Assembly: GCA_034440635.1 (NCBI GenBank)
Contig: JAOTON010000463.1
Span: forward strand, 223,612 to 287,611
DNA: 64,000 nucleotides
Direction: 5' to 3'
From: Lepas anatifera
Lineage: Eukaryota; Arthropoda; Thecostraca; Lepadidae
Part shown: piece after piece, positions 13,753 through 25,354 of the stretch
Numbering within the stretch: position 1 is the first letter of the stretch
Layout: every line of letters begins with the position of its first letter
The notes under the pieces: model-generated
Told to the model about the DNA's origin: nothing
What the model saw: the letters and a program-made list of their open reading frames with translations, nothing else
Databases searched by the model: none
Program-made: the position numbers and the translations under genes

Positions 13753-14050
13753 CATTGGCGGACCCAGGGGACAAGGGGGCACTTTCCCCTCTGATTGGCT
13801 CTCTTCACCCCTGAAATGGTCACGGTGCTCCCCCATCCTCGGAAAAAAGATGGCACCCCTAAAAGGTCGCTTCCCACCCTCCCCCAGGATGCAAGTATCG
13901 GCACCCCCTCCATAGAATTTAGTGCCCACCTGATAGATTTTTCAGTCCAAAAATGGCACCCCTCTGGTCTGGATGGCGGTACCCCCGTGCGATCTCACGT
14001 CCGGATGTGCCTCCCCCTGCGATCAGCAATCCCCAATTCGTCTATGATAG
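13753..14050. mobile_element. hAT-like MITE, about 298 bp (same family as 60000-60292)
   Basis: The left end is CATTGGCGGACCCAGGGG; the right end, read inverse, is CATAGACGAATTGGGG. The flanks tagctagt (13745-13752) and tagctaca (14051-14058) match at 6 of 8, a possible decayed 8-bp duplication. The interior (GGCACCCC runs, CCCACCTGATAGATTTTT) is shared with 60000-60292, so this is a dispersed family. Confidence 0.6.
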
Positions 14051-14058
14051 TAGCTACA

Positions 14059-15257
14059 TAATTGGATATCTAACTATGTGCAGCATTTCGTGTGGAAGCA
14101 ATCCTAGGATATAGGATTTCACTATAAAGGCAGACATTTTCCCGGGAAATTCTGCTGTGTTAAGAGCTGCAACAATCGAAGGTAGGCCTGGAACGGATAA
14201 AGAGCGGGCGCCTATTGGTTGATTATTTGGCTTCAAGGGGCGCCCACCTCCATGGTCATATAGCGCCAATTTCACTCCTTGTCATCTAGAGTCTTTGAGA
14301 AACGATTGGAAAAATATGCTTAGTTTACTCTAAACACCCTCGTCTGTCATAAGATAAACGCCCCGGTAAATAGTGTATCACCAACACTCTAGTCATCATC
14401 ATCTTTTTTCAAGAGGAGACGCTTAATACGAGTGATAGATATCAATATGGCGGAGCAGCAATCACCATTGGAGAAATGGAGTTAGAGTAAAGAGTAGATT
14501 GTCAATACTCCTCAGGCAGCCGCGTTGGCAGGCGCTCGGCACAAGGTACAGAAGCATCTCTTCCGGCACCCACCCCGTACCCATGGGTAGGGCACCCAAC
14601 CCTGCAGGGACCCACTGGGGCGCCCTTCGGGGCAGACATCTACCCGTTATTGGGAGGGCACCAGAAATACAGAGCATCTCTATTTAAATCACCTTCTACG
14701 TATCTACGTTTTACGTTGCGTGCATCGCGCACTTGTGATATTCTACTGGCGTAAAAGGGGACAGCCGCCCCCAGTACCCTCTTGAATCCATAATCTCACC
14801 TGATTAGAGCCGTTTTTTCTCAAATGCGCATTGATGGCTGTGACGTAAAAAAAGATAAATTTGTTGTCATGTTTGGAGCACAAGTACTTGAGATCTGCCT
14901 CAGGAGGAACGGATCAAAAATAATAACGGCAACGTCTTTATGCCAATCAATTAACGAAATATTTTCCCGCCCACGACTTCAGTTTTTATCTGTCATAATA
15001 GTCCGGGGTCAGCACAGCAACAGAACTCCATTACGGTATCATGTCGCTTTAAAGAAATCACTCTCCGCTCTGCTATCCGAAGGTCAAATGGAAACTGGCT
15101 GACCAGATTAAAAGTAGCGAATGCCGTCGAACGGTACAGTAACGACAGATACTGTCAGATTGCACCCTCTGAGATCAATGAGCGACTCTATATCGCGTGA
15201 GGGCTGAACAAAGCAGCACGAGCAGCTCAATAGACTAAATGTTGTAATTATAAAAGT
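14059..15257. other. non-coding, nothing recognised
   Basis: A short G/C-rich patch at 14565-14640 carries GGGCACCC/GGGCGCCC repeats. A 92-codon ORF at 14824-15102 matches no family I know. Confidence 0.4.
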
Positions 15258-15335
15258 TTAACCCTCGTCCCCGGGGGGGTGTTTGAACACCCCCTCGGGT
15301 TTCTGATGCTACCGGAAAAACCCGAGGGCACACCA
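15258..15335 (+). mobile_element. family A MITE end fragment
   Basis: TTAACCCTCGTCCCC is followed by the palindrome GGGGGTGTTTGAACACCCCC and CTCGGGTTTCTGATG, the same order as the left end of the 8942 element. I could not follow the similarity far inward and no partner end was found. Confidence 0.5.
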
Positions 15336-17032
15336 CCTTATCCTTAATCAATAGTACTTAGCACACCATATCCTTAATCCACTCTACAGATTTTCCTAAA
15401 ATTTTGATGTTGGACCATCTCAAGTTAGGCCATTTCAGGCCACTTCAGGACTTTGGCTTTCTTCATTCTTTGGATATTCTGTAACCTCAAATAACCTAAG
15501 TCTGCGGTGTTATTTGCATTATATTAGATCCATTCCTTTTGCATTGACTCGTGCGTTTCTTTCATATCAGGACCTATAACTAGAGGTTTTGCTCGGAGGT
15601 CATTGTCATGTGAAATGGAACTGCCGTAAGTCCTGATTTGCTCGAATCTATGAAGAGCTGAATCATCTATGGAAGGAGGAAAGGCCTTCTTCCTAAACAC
15701 GTTTCCCAAGTCTCTCTGTAGCTGTCTAGACGCCGTCAAGGCTTCATAACTTAACGCCAGACGTCGTTATCTTGGCACCAGGGTTTAGAAATTCCACTCA
15801 CGTTGCCCAGACCCAAGATCCCGGCCCAGAACCAAGCAGCTCAGATTATCATTGCATGACGTTAAGGTCACGTGCCAGGACATCTCAGTCGCTCTTAGTC
15901 GGAAGATGGTACTCTTTATTTGTAGTCTCACTTGAACAACATTCAAATTATGTGCCACCCATTTATCAAATTGCTGCGCGACTCGTACATCCCAAACAAC
16001 AGAATACAAAACCCTCAGACTGGTTGCCATTGTCATGAAGCAGTAAATACATACAAATTCTGGGGAGCTGGAAACTATTAGGCGTTTTGAGTGTGGAATG
16101 GGCCATATTTGTGGATAGGCATTTTTGTGGGCAAGCTGCAAGCTTTTGCTACAGCATAAATAATTTGCGTAAGACATGCTTGCCTTTGTCTTCACCGGCA
16201 ATTCCATCACCTTGGTCAACCGCAAATAACAATTCAAGGCGTAATAAGAATAAAGATGTCCAACATAGCTATACACATTAGTCGGCTTTGAGTCTCCGCT
16301 GCGTTCTGCTCCCTTTTCATCTCCATTGTATGTATGTACCAGGGGCCAAAAGTGTTCGTGTGTCACCATTAAATTTGAAACCATAAATGTGGCCCCCAGC
16401 CCGTGAAATGTGGCACGTTTTGCATAGAAGGATACCAATGGATACTCCTGACCATACTAGTTGTTGCAACATGGAGTTAGTAAGTATTTGATTCGATCCG
16501 TTATTGGTCTGAACATTGATTTTACTTGTCCACTTGGCTGTCACCACTAGAATGCCAAAATGTGGTTTCACCCTGGAATGTACCTCGCTTTCAGAAACGC
16601 GCCGACTTTTTTCCAAACTGTCATCCCCATCGGTCTCGTTCGGGATGCCAGGACTGACAAATCAGGAGGGGGCAAGCTGCAAGATTTGGCTACAGCATGA
16701 ATAGCTATTGCTGCCTTCTGGACTTATTTCCCATCCCATTTCCCATTTTTAGGACGAAATTATTAATAGCCCAATATGACTGTTTGTTCCCCAAACAAAT
16801 TCAGCCCTTGCTTCACGAGTGCAAACGGCTACATAGTAGGTACTGTGAGAAACCGCACTTCTCGGCCGATCAAGCGGACGGCCGAGAACGCAATGTTAAT
16901 CGGGCCAGAACTGAATTTGGGCACGTGCTCTGCATCTCCCAGCGTTGTTAAAACGATCAATCACCGGGAATAGATGCTACGTTAGCCGTAAGGGAAGGCA
17001 GTTATAAGCTGAGGCTCACGACAGCAAACGTC
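15336..17032. other. non-coding; one long unrecognised ORF and a dispersed repeat
   Basis: A 217-codon minus-strand ORF (15785-16438) is long for this composition but matches nothing I know and has no conserved motif. The words GGCAAGCTGCAAG and GCTACAGCAT recur together at about 16130-16157 and 16671-16698, so part of this stretch is itself repetitive. Confidence 0.35.
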
Positions 17033-17040
17033 CTCACGAC

Positions 17041-17357
17041 CATTGGCGGACGCAGGGGGGGGCATTCCGGCCATGGCCCCCCAAGCGCTGGAGGGGGGCC
17101 AAACTATCTTTTAGTCCCCCAAACGCCGGAAATTTTTTGAAAAAAGGTGATTACACTAGGTCTGTAGAGCAAAAATATTCGCTCCCACCCCGGAGAGCGA
17201 TCGCACTAGGAGAAGTAGCTTCTACTAGGTCTGTCGAGCACTGAAAAAGGTGTTTACACTAGGTCTGTAGAGCAAAAAATATTCGCTCCCACCCCCCCCC
17301 AGGAGGAGAGGCAGACATGGGTTTGCCCCCCCAAACTCGGGTCTGCGTCCGCCCCTG
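17041..17357. mobile_element. hAT-like MITE with perfect 8-bp target duplication
   Basis: CATTGGCGGACGCAG at the left and CAGGGGCGGACGCAG (inverse) at the right match at 13 of 15 positions. The element is flanked by identical CTCACGAC at 17033-17040 and 17358-17365, the 8-bp target duplication expected of hAT transposons. The interior has a direct duplication of ACACTAGGTCTGTAGAGCAA with AAATATTCGCTCCCACCCC. No ORF is present. Confidence 0.85.
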
Positions 17358-17365
17358 CTCACGAC

Positions 17366-18337
17366 TGTACCGGAATACTGCACTGTGTAAGATATTATAT
17401 TATAATACTGTACAATATGATACGGCACCGGAATAAAGGACTAAACAGTGGAAAATTTTGACCAAAAATAGGCCAAAGATGCTCTAAGTAGATGAATCTC
17501 CTGACGCAAAGGCTTAAGCGGCATGCAAAAAAATTGTGCATCCGAACGTGGTATTTCGGGGGATCGGGATGGAACATAGGCACGATGCTCTTGGCCGCGG
17601 CTCGTGCGTCTAGAAGTCAGGATGAAGAGCTCTCTCGAGCTATTAAAGTGGAATTTATGATCGACATTATCCGGGCATGTCTTCCTGCAGAGGACTAGGA
17701 CGTTAGCAAGTACCTGGAAGTGCGAAGCTGGATCTGGAAGTACGGTTCCAAGAAGACACCTTACGCTGACACAAGACAGAGGTGACAGTCCGGCGCCGGG
17801 AGTGTGCAAAAGGCTTACATGCCTCTTCAAACCAACTGTTCTAAAGAACAGTGTTTTTTTACAGAATTATGATAAAGTTATCAGAAGTCTGTAAAAACAT
17901 GAACATGATCTACTCATTATATAGGTTAGGAATTCAAATGTATTGCAGACAGACAATGGCTGAAATTTTCACCACCGTTGTTTGACAACAGTTTTTGTCC
18001 GAGTCACCACGCTCTCTAACGGCATATAATTATTCATAACACCAGTTCATTGCACTATTTGTGTCCTACCGACGCCTCGAAGAGATATGAATATTCGAGG
18101 TAAGTTGCAAATAGTAGTGTCATACAACCAAACAGCTTAGCCATATATTGTTCATGCACGTGACAAAACATATTCAAGGAAATTGACATACGGAGGACGA
18201 ATCAGCGAGGATGTTCCACTTACATTATCCCCACGAAAATACTAAACCGTCAAAAAAGCGTAATGAAAGGAAAACGGACAGATCACTTTGGAATTTGGTG
18301 CGTTATTAAGGCCGCATTCTCCCAGGCAAAGTGCTAA
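17366..18337. other. non-coding, nothing recognised
   Basis: Overlapping ORFs on both strands around 17441-17830 but no recognisable protein. No repeat structure seen. Confidence 0.4.
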
Positions 18338-18440
18338 TTAACCCTATCCGTGGCTCCCGGCTACCCCTATTTCGGGGGGGCAATATCGGCCCCCTAGATC
18401 TCGTAATCTAACCGGCCGATTTTGAAATTCAGTGTATAGA
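18338..18440 (+). mobile_element. TTAA hairpin-end MITE fragment
   Basis: TTAACCCTATCCGTGG leads to an imperfect palindrome GGGGGCAATATCGGCCCCC and then TAGATCTCG. The same order of TTAA, terminal motif, hairpin and GATCTCG is found in the family A, B and C elements. Only one end is visible. Confidence 0.5.
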
Positions 18441-19916
18441 TTCCCTGACGCTAAACTTTATTTTGAAAAAGAAAATTTAAATTTTGATTTTTAAGGGAAG
18501 TCGTGAAAATATATTTGTGTATTTTTAGATTTTCCTAACCCTTGTTCTGTTGTACGATTTTACAAACTAGTTCGATTTACAATAATTGACCCAAAATTGT
18601 CATATACTCGGTTACGAAAATTCGAATTATGGGTTCCAGGACCAGGACTATGAGGGGAAATATATACAACCTAAAGTTTTTGTTACGCGGATTAGAAGCC
18701 GTGATATACTGTGGCATCTTTGACACATAAATAATGAAAAAAGTGAAAACTCATCGGGCGGATGGTAGGTAAGTGGGTAAATACATCCAAATATGGTGGT
18801 TGCATGGTATATTGTCCCTCGACTAGTTGAAATTTATTTCTGATAATTTTTACCCTCCTGGCGTCTGGGAAAGGGGGTGACATGGCGGATCGGACTCTCG
18901 TCGTGGGGGCGGGTGGGGGTGATTGAAACACATTTTTGATATACAACGATATTAGTCGCGGCGGTGATACTGGCTGAATATGCATTTGAAATGTGTAGTG
19001 ACTGGACACGCCTCTGGTAATCTGAATTTGGTTATAACTATTTTGAATTTTCACATACCCAATTGTATTGCCTGGCACGGCTGTAGCAGTCTCTCACTTA
19101 CTACGTTTAGTCCTTCTTGATAACATTCCCCCCATTTTGAACTGCTGTAACCGCCCTGATGAATACAATAGTGACAATTGTTGCACTATCATCTCCATAA
19201 AAATGATATAATAAACCTACTGGTATCATCCGGACGCTTCCTTTACAAAGACCCATCGCATACGTAATACTTGGTTTGTGGATGAACCTCCCCAAAACCC
19301 GCCATAGCTCGCCCCTGGTAAATATATATATTGACAATTTCGAAACCTGCCTGTACTGTTTTAGGTGTTTGTTCTATCGGCGTTCATATTCTTAACCTGG
19401 CAATTCCCATGGTTAATGCTGTAATAAGATAACCCACGGAACTACTTAAGATAAATCGTCTTGTCGGAAAACAGTGACTTCTGCTCGATGGGATGGTGGT
19501 AGTGCTTGATTTGTTTGAAAAAGTAAAAATTGTTGGTAGTCCATGCATTAATCATTTGAGACTTCGAAACATGAAAGCGGCCTTGAAGAGTTCCTGTAGA
19601 GGAGGCTGGCGATCTCACAGGACTCTCACGAAGCCATGCAGACATGTGAGACATCAGATAGCTCCTCTCAACATCACTGAGCACGAATATCTACCCCATT
19701 TCAGCGGTTTCTTTGAAAGCTCTTCTCCCGCAGAAATGGCGGAATGACATCAACCTCGGCGCTATATTAGGCTACGAGCGTTAGGCTGAGCCCTCTCCAG
19801 AGCACCTTAAGCTGCGACCATCAACATCAGTTTAATGGTTTCATTAAAGAAATAAGTTAAAGAAAGTAAAAACCGGCTACCAATAGCTAATGGAAATTTA
19901 ATTTCGGAGGTCAGGC
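18441..19916. other. non-coding, nothing recognised
   Basis: AT-rich stretch with short ORFs of no recognisable family. Confidence 0.4.
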
Positions 19917-19998
19917 CAAAATAAATCCGATCACATCAATAGAGATCCTAAATAAATCCGATCACATTAAGAGAGATCCTAAATAAATCCGATCACAA
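19917..19998. repeat. 31-bp tandem repeat, about 2.6 copies
   Basis: The word ATAAATCCGATCACA recurs at 31-bp steps (19921, 19952, 19983), each copy ending in GAGATCCT. Confidence 0.85.
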
Positions 19999-20459
19999 TC
20001 ATGAGAACTGACAAGTACACGCTAGCGGCCCAGAGAAACAAGGAAGTGATGTACAGCGCTGCCAGTCATCTACGAACGAAGACCATGCAGAGTCTGACGT
20101 GTCTGTTCCCAGATATTTCATTTGAAAAGGCTAAGCAAAAACGGATCCATTCAAATCTGACCACAGGCATAGGCATGCCTAAGGATTCGATTCCAGACCA
20201 AACAACAGTGCAAAGGGTTGTCTAACGTCGACAAGGACCAGACATTGTCTTCCACGTATTTTTTGGGCTCATGTGAAATTATATGAAGACATATCGCGTA
20301 GATATCCGTGAAGAGGTGGCAAGACGTGCCTTCCGTGAGCCTATATTACGAGCCCCGTCCTTGATCAATTCCGTGGTAGATGTATCATTTCTGTTTACAA
20401 CCGGGAAAACTCGGCTAGCACTTCTCAGTGAACTTAGTTGCCAAAGTCCGAGGTTTACC

Positions 20460-20860
20460 TTAACACCCGCACTGGGGGGGTCTGGCACTAACGCGCACTG
20501 GAGGGGGCCTGGTAGGCCCCCCTAAGATCTCGGAAACTAAGAGGGTTAGAAAAACGCCACTTGGTAGGTGGGTGGGGGCTATGGTGATCTACATGATGAC
20601 CAATTTTCATTGACCTAGGTCAATATCTTCAAGGTCAAACGAGGTCGTAAAGGTCAAATATTGGCCATGCTGGGATCGATTGGTAAATGCTGTGATTATG
20701 CAGGAAAATGGCGGGAATAAGCTAAAGGCGGATAAGGTTCATAGAGAAAAGGTCTCAAAGAGGCTTCCCCACAACTTTTGGGTCAAGGTCATTCAAGGTC
20801 ATTGACCTTTAAGGTCACCATATGGTATACTACTTATTATTTACACTTTGACTAACCTGT
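20460..20860 (-). mobile_element. family B MITE, truncated copy (right half only)
   Basis: It begins at TTAACACCCGCACTGGGGGG and then GCGCACTGGAGGGGGCC, a GGGGGCCTGGTAGGCCCCCC hairpin and AGATCTCGGAAACTAAGAG. It follows the reverse complement of the right half of the 27429-28353 element through the AGGTCA pairs to about 20860, where similarity stops. It is followed at once by another family B copy in the opposite orientation. Confidence 0.72.
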
Positions 20861-20920
20861 GCTTTCAAAGATGCGGAACCAAATATGTTGTATCAGTTCT
20901 CCTGCTAAAATGTTCCATGA

Positions 20921-21759
20921 TTAATGTGTGCATTGGAGGAGGGCTTGCAGCCTCCAGCCCCTATATGTTTTTTTTCCAAGGTGACCAGAGAACAGTAAAA
21001 TTCCGAAAATTGCCAGTCGCTGACGTTGGAAAAATTTGATGAGCATATTGCTGGTGAAACAATTTCGCATATATATGCCAGTAATTTCTTAGCTTATGGG
21101 CTTTCAGGATCCGACTCATGCTCTGAGACCACCACAATTGTCATGTTGTACCAGTATGCAGGCATTGAAGAGCAAATGAGGACGTCATAATGGTATTTAA
21201 CTGGAATGATGTGTCAAATTTTCATCACTTGAAAAATCAAAGTAAAAAATCACGAGTCAAGGTCATGCTACAGTTTTCAAGTTGATTGACTCCTGTGTTT
21301 TTAGCCATATAATCTTCATTAAGAATGGCATCCAGTAGGAATGCTATGACGTCATAGTTAGGGTTGCCCAATGCTTAGGTCAAGGTGTTAGTTCAAGGCC
21401 AAAGGCTATGGGTCTGGGTTAGCGTGAGATTTTTCAATCCAACCCAACGGCTCCTACCGGTATTGCCAAAGTCAATTTTTAATGAGTCATGGGCCCATTT
21501 CCGTAAAATCACGGTATTTTAATAAGTTCTCAGCATGGCTGATAATTAACCTTACTGACCTCGTTCAACAATGAAGACATCGACCCAGGTCAATAAAACT
21601 TCCTTGATATGTACAAGTATACATACATCACCACAACCCAATACAAACCCCTTTGGTATGCGTTTTCAAAAACCTCTTCCTTCTTTCAGATCTTAGGTAG
21701 GCCCCCATGCTCTTTCCAGTGTGCGTTAGTGCCAGACCCATTTCCAGTGCGGGTGCTAG
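20921..21759 (+). mobile_element. family B MITE, decayed full-length copy
   Basis: The left end is TTAATGTGTGCATTGGAGG followed by a decayed hairpin and TTTTTTCCAAGGTGACCAGAG, matching the left end at 27429. The right end, GTGCGTTAGTGCCAGACCC then TTCCAGTGCGGGTG, matches the right end at 28320-28349. The right TTAA has become CTAG. Interior AGGTCA sites are fewer and more mutated than in the 27429 copy, which suggests it is older. Confidence 0.68.
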
Positions 21760-21905
21760 CCCCCACTCCAGCGAGTCTCCAATTCGCCTTCACCTCACGG
21801 GGAGGCTCAAAACAACCCCTCAATCTCGGCTCCTCTGCGGGGTAGCGAAAAAAACAGGTAATGGTGGATTTCTCATGGGCAATTATTGCAAAGCTATTTA
21901 AGCCA
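21760..21905 (+). mobile_element. family C element fragment
   Basis: CTCAATCTCGGCTCCTCTGC, GGGTAGCG and GGTGGATTTCTCAT parallel the sequence at about 33325-33385 (CTCGATCTCGGCTCCTATGC, GGGACAGCG, GGTGGATGGCTCAT). It looks like a fragment of the same dispersed element. Confidence 0.45.
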
Positions 21906-21927
21906 CTTTTCGGCTCAGGTCATTATT

Positions 21928-22053
21928 GCCGTGAGTATGCGGCATCATTAAGTGCCGTGAATATGCGGCATCATTAAGTGCCGTGAATATGCGGCATCAT
22001 TAAGTGCCGTGAGTATGCGGCATCATTAAGTGCCGGGAGTATGCGGATCTACC
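21928..22053. repeat. 26-bp tandem repeat, nearly 5 copies
   Basis: GCCGTGAATATGCGGCATCA starts at 21928, 21954, 21980, 22006 and 22032, an exact 26-bp step. The contained GCCG..CGGC allows a small hairpin in each unit. Confidence 0.92.
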
Positions 22054-22765
22054 ATTTATGCAGGCTTTCAGATTTGGGCTAATAACTTAGCTGAAAATTG
22101 TGATAGACCATTAATTTGATATCATTAAGATTGGACCATAGTCCATTTTCAGCGTTTTGCCGACCTTTTCTGAATACTGACGGCAGGTTGAAACTCTCAA
22201 AATGACCTGAGAACACTCCAACAAATCACAATTTCATGTATAGAAACTCTTTTATAATTGCTCTACTGAAATATCCATTTTTCCGGTCAATTCCCGTTTT
22301 CCCATGCATTCCTAATGAAGAGGTCCTCACCAACACCTTGACAGACACCTCAACACCTAGGTGACAACACCTATACAGGTCATTGATATCAAAAACATAC
22401 GCGTCGGAAAAGGGGGGCCAGGGGGGGGCCAGGCCCCCCACTTTTTGGCCAAAAATTTCCTGATCTCAGTCAAAATAAGAGAAAGCCGGACATTCTTATA
22501 TCCAGCCGCTGCGGAAGGCAAAGAGGAGCCCAAATTCGAACAGTTTTTGGTACTGATGTTGAAAATTTTTTGTCAGCATCAGGTTGAAGTTTGGCTGGCC
22601 CCCCACTTTTTTGCCGGTGGCGACACTTATGATCAAAAATACCGTAACAATGACTTATGGTGTTTGCTGGGCCTATTAGGTGGTGTGGCTCTCAGGTAAA
22701 TATATCAAACATGCTCTTACTGGTGCCACCTGAATCACGTTTAGAGGTGAGGTCACTTGACCTGT
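22054..22765. other. non-coding, with G-run DNA element remnant
   Basis: From about 22405 to 22620 G-runs and two copies of GGCCCCCCACTTTTT (22430 and 22595) suggest a decayed short DNA transposon with inverted ends. No ORF is recognisable. Confidence 0.4.
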
Positions 22766-23500
22766 CTGATTCAGATTCAGATTCAGATTTATTCAAACAA
22801 GATCCACTTCAAAGGGCTTTTCACTTGTCCACGTCAAACTGTAAATAAAGAGGAAAAAGGGATCACAACCTAAAATACACACATGCATGGCCATAAACAT
22901 TCAATATCGATCGACACTTCGCATCATTTGCCAACCAGAAATCGAGCGCACGTTCGTCCCTATTCAGCACCACGGCGTGTCAGCACCGCTCTCAGATCTT
23001 GTCGAAAGTGGGGTGCACCAGGTCGTATTCCTATTTGGTTGAGTATAGATACGCCTCTGTAACACAAACGGCGGCGACCGACCTCAGAGCGTATCGGCGG
23101 CAGAGTCCACGCGCTGGCATTGCGGGTGTCGTGGCTGTGCACCTCACTCCCCCGCAGTCCAAAAGTCTGTCTAATGTGTGCGGGTAGTCCCGTCACCACA
23201 GTTCGGTTCACAGCGGTAGCAGTGTGGTATTGGATTAGAAGTTCGGCAGTGAGCCAGCCAAGCTGCTTAACAGCATCCGAAACATGATCATGACGCCGGC
23301 GCCCGGTCACAAGCGCGCTGCGAAGTTGATAATTTTCTGTACCCGATGGATCTGGACTTTTCCACACGAGCCGTATATAGATAAACAGTAACGCACAATG
23401 GAGAATGATGATGACCTGGCCTAAGATAGCTCAGACCTAATATTTTGAGGAAAGTTGTGCAGTTGAGCAAGGATGAGGTGTTCCTGGTACGACGAACCTG
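22766..23500 (-). pseudogene. 3' end of a CR1/Jockey-group LINE, 5' truncated
   Basis: The minus-strand ORF (23367-22960) encodes the C-terminus of a non-LTR reverse transcriptase: SALVTGRRRHDHVSDAVKQL, GWLTAELLIQYHTATAV, SEVHSHDTRNAS and GRRRLCYRGVSILNQIG are the usual order of blocks past the RT domain in the CR1/Jockey group. The element ends with a short 3'UTR and a (TCTGAA)n tail at 22766-22790. The catalytic RT domain is missing. Calling the clade from these blocks is tentative; LINE identity is firm. Confidence 0.85.
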
Positions 23501-23739
23501 AGGGGATGTTCAGCCATCCCTCACCCTAAGGAGGGTTCATATAGTTTGACCTTTTATGCGGTCGCCATATCGCGTGCGATCCCTCCCTGCATCGGCTGAG
23601 ACGGGCAGGTTCCGGCCCTGGTGGGAGGGGTAAAAATGAGAACTGTAGAACAGTCTAGCACCGCGGGGCTCTAGGAATCTGGCATCCGCGATTTGATATA
23701 GGTAAATTGCGCGAATAGACTAGTCAAATGAGATTCGAA

Positions 23740-24430
23740 AAGTACCAAGGAAGCCTGAAGAATGGTTTTCTTCCACTTCATGTGTGTACCTGTGCTGTGG
23801 ACTATAATTTTGATTTCATATGTAGAAGAGGTCACTCAAGTGATCATTTGGTTTCTCCCTTTGCGAATTATATCCCTTGTACCATCAAGGTGGGTGTTAT
23901 GGTGTCCATTGGGAAGGCGTTTTTGTGTCCATTTGGTGTTAGAACTAAATGCATATCTAAGATGCTTTGCCCCATTTAATGCAGGCACAGCACTACAATA
24001 CGCTTAAAGTTATTAAACCCCCTTAATTACGGTACCTGAGCACGCCTATGATATTACATTATTATATAATACACGGATTGGATCAATACATCCTTATTCT
24101 TACCCCTCCCGTCCATTCTGTAGGCCGTTTAATCACTTTGGAAGAGTTCGAATGGATAACATTGTAGACCCCCAAGTTAAGCTCTTGTCCTATTCAATGC
24201 ACACACAACACTAAAATGAACTTGAGAGCGAGTGAACCCCCTAATTACGGTACCTGAGCACGCCTATGGCTTCCTATCATCCTATAATACACATATCGGA
24301 TCAACTCATAGTTGTGTTTACCCCTCCCGAACATTTGGTACGCAATCTACTTACTTTGGAAGAGTTCGGATGGATAACATTGTAAACTCCCCATTTTGAG
24401 CTCCTGGAGCCGCCTATGGCCAAAATTACA
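23740..24430. repeat. long tandem repeat, unit about 220 bp
   Basis: CCTTAATTACGGTACCTGAG with CACGCCTATG (24021 on) recurs as CCCTAATTACGGTACCTGAG with CACGCCTATGG (24238 on). Each is followed by TATAATACAC, GGATCAA, TTACCCCTCCCG, CTTTGGAAGAGTTCG and ATGGATAACATTGTA in the same order. A partial third unit precedes (about 23965). The GCACGCCTATGG ends resemble DNA-transposon termini. Confidence 0.7.
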
Positions 24431-25354
24431 TCAAAATATACATCAACTGCCGTCCTAACTATAAGTAACACATTCAAACATTACAGCTGCCGTCAGTTCG
24501 TAACAGGCAGCTTCATTGCAGGAGAAACGCAACGCCGACGACAATGCCCGGCTTCTGGATAAAACCCCCAAAATTAGTGAGCCATGGCTCCACCTCTGGC
24601 ACATATATATTTTCATCATTTTCAGGGAACGCGCACTATTCATTTATCGGAAAAGTCACAAAATTAATTTCAAGAGCCTATCTCAAACCATTTCGGAGAT
24701 ACCATAGAAAAACCTGAAGGATGGGCAGAATCTGCCCCCCTGTTGGAAATAGGGTTAGATAAGCTCATAGAAGTAAATTTACCCCACTGCGTGACCAATA
24801 CGTGTGACGATTGAAATTAGTTATGCACCCTTAGGCGCCAGGGAAAGAGAGCTCCCAGAGGCGAACTTCCTCATCCGCAATGCAATAGCAGAACCCTGCT
24901 TATAAATCACAAAACGTGCAGTGATCCAAAAATAGAGCGATTCATAGAAACTTTTTTCATCCTTGCATCATGCACGTCCCACACTAACAGAATTTCGCCA
25001 AGGTGCATTATCAGATTTCTCTTGCGGTGAGACTCAAGAGGATACACCAAATACGATATACATGCCTTGTGAGACTTACAGCACATGCAACTTTTGTCAC
25101 GCAAAGATTGTATCAAGCAAGACGGAACTGCTGCCTTTCTCACAGGTGACGAGAGTGACGAACACATTCTTTTCAATGTCGTGATACTGATGTTCATATA
25201 TGCTGTAGGACAGTGCAGGTTTTGCGGTAGTGGAATTATAGTTATCAATGACAACTCTTCAAGGTGTAACGGAACGGTGAGACTATGTCGATTATGTAAC
25301 GGATAGGTTGACGTGTCTATTTGTGCTTGAACTGCCGGATTACAATTTCAAGCG
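24431..25354 (+). other. flank or possible ORF1 remnant of the Tx1-like LINE
   Basis: Two plus-strand ORFs (24963-25184 and 25085-25306) carry CxxC pairs (CNFCHAK; CRFCGSG, CRLCNG) just upstream of the endonuclease. L1/Tx1-group elements have a zinc-knuckle ORF1 in this position, but no knuckle here is intact, so the link is only positional. The rest is unremarkable. Confidence 0.25.

Noticed and set aside
15785..16438. 217-codon minus-strand ORF
   Set aside because: Long, but no recognisable motif, no splice or homology support, and part of the region is a dispersed repeat. Kept only as a note.
21928..22053. Regularly spaced 26-bp repeats resembling a CRISPR array
   Set aside because: The units abut with no unique spacers and the genome is eukaryotic; it is a simple tandem repeat.
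25085..25306. CxxC-containing ORF as a host zinc-finger gene
   Set aside because: The cysteine spacing fits no known finger, and its position just upstream of the LINE endonuclease makes a LINE remnant more likely.
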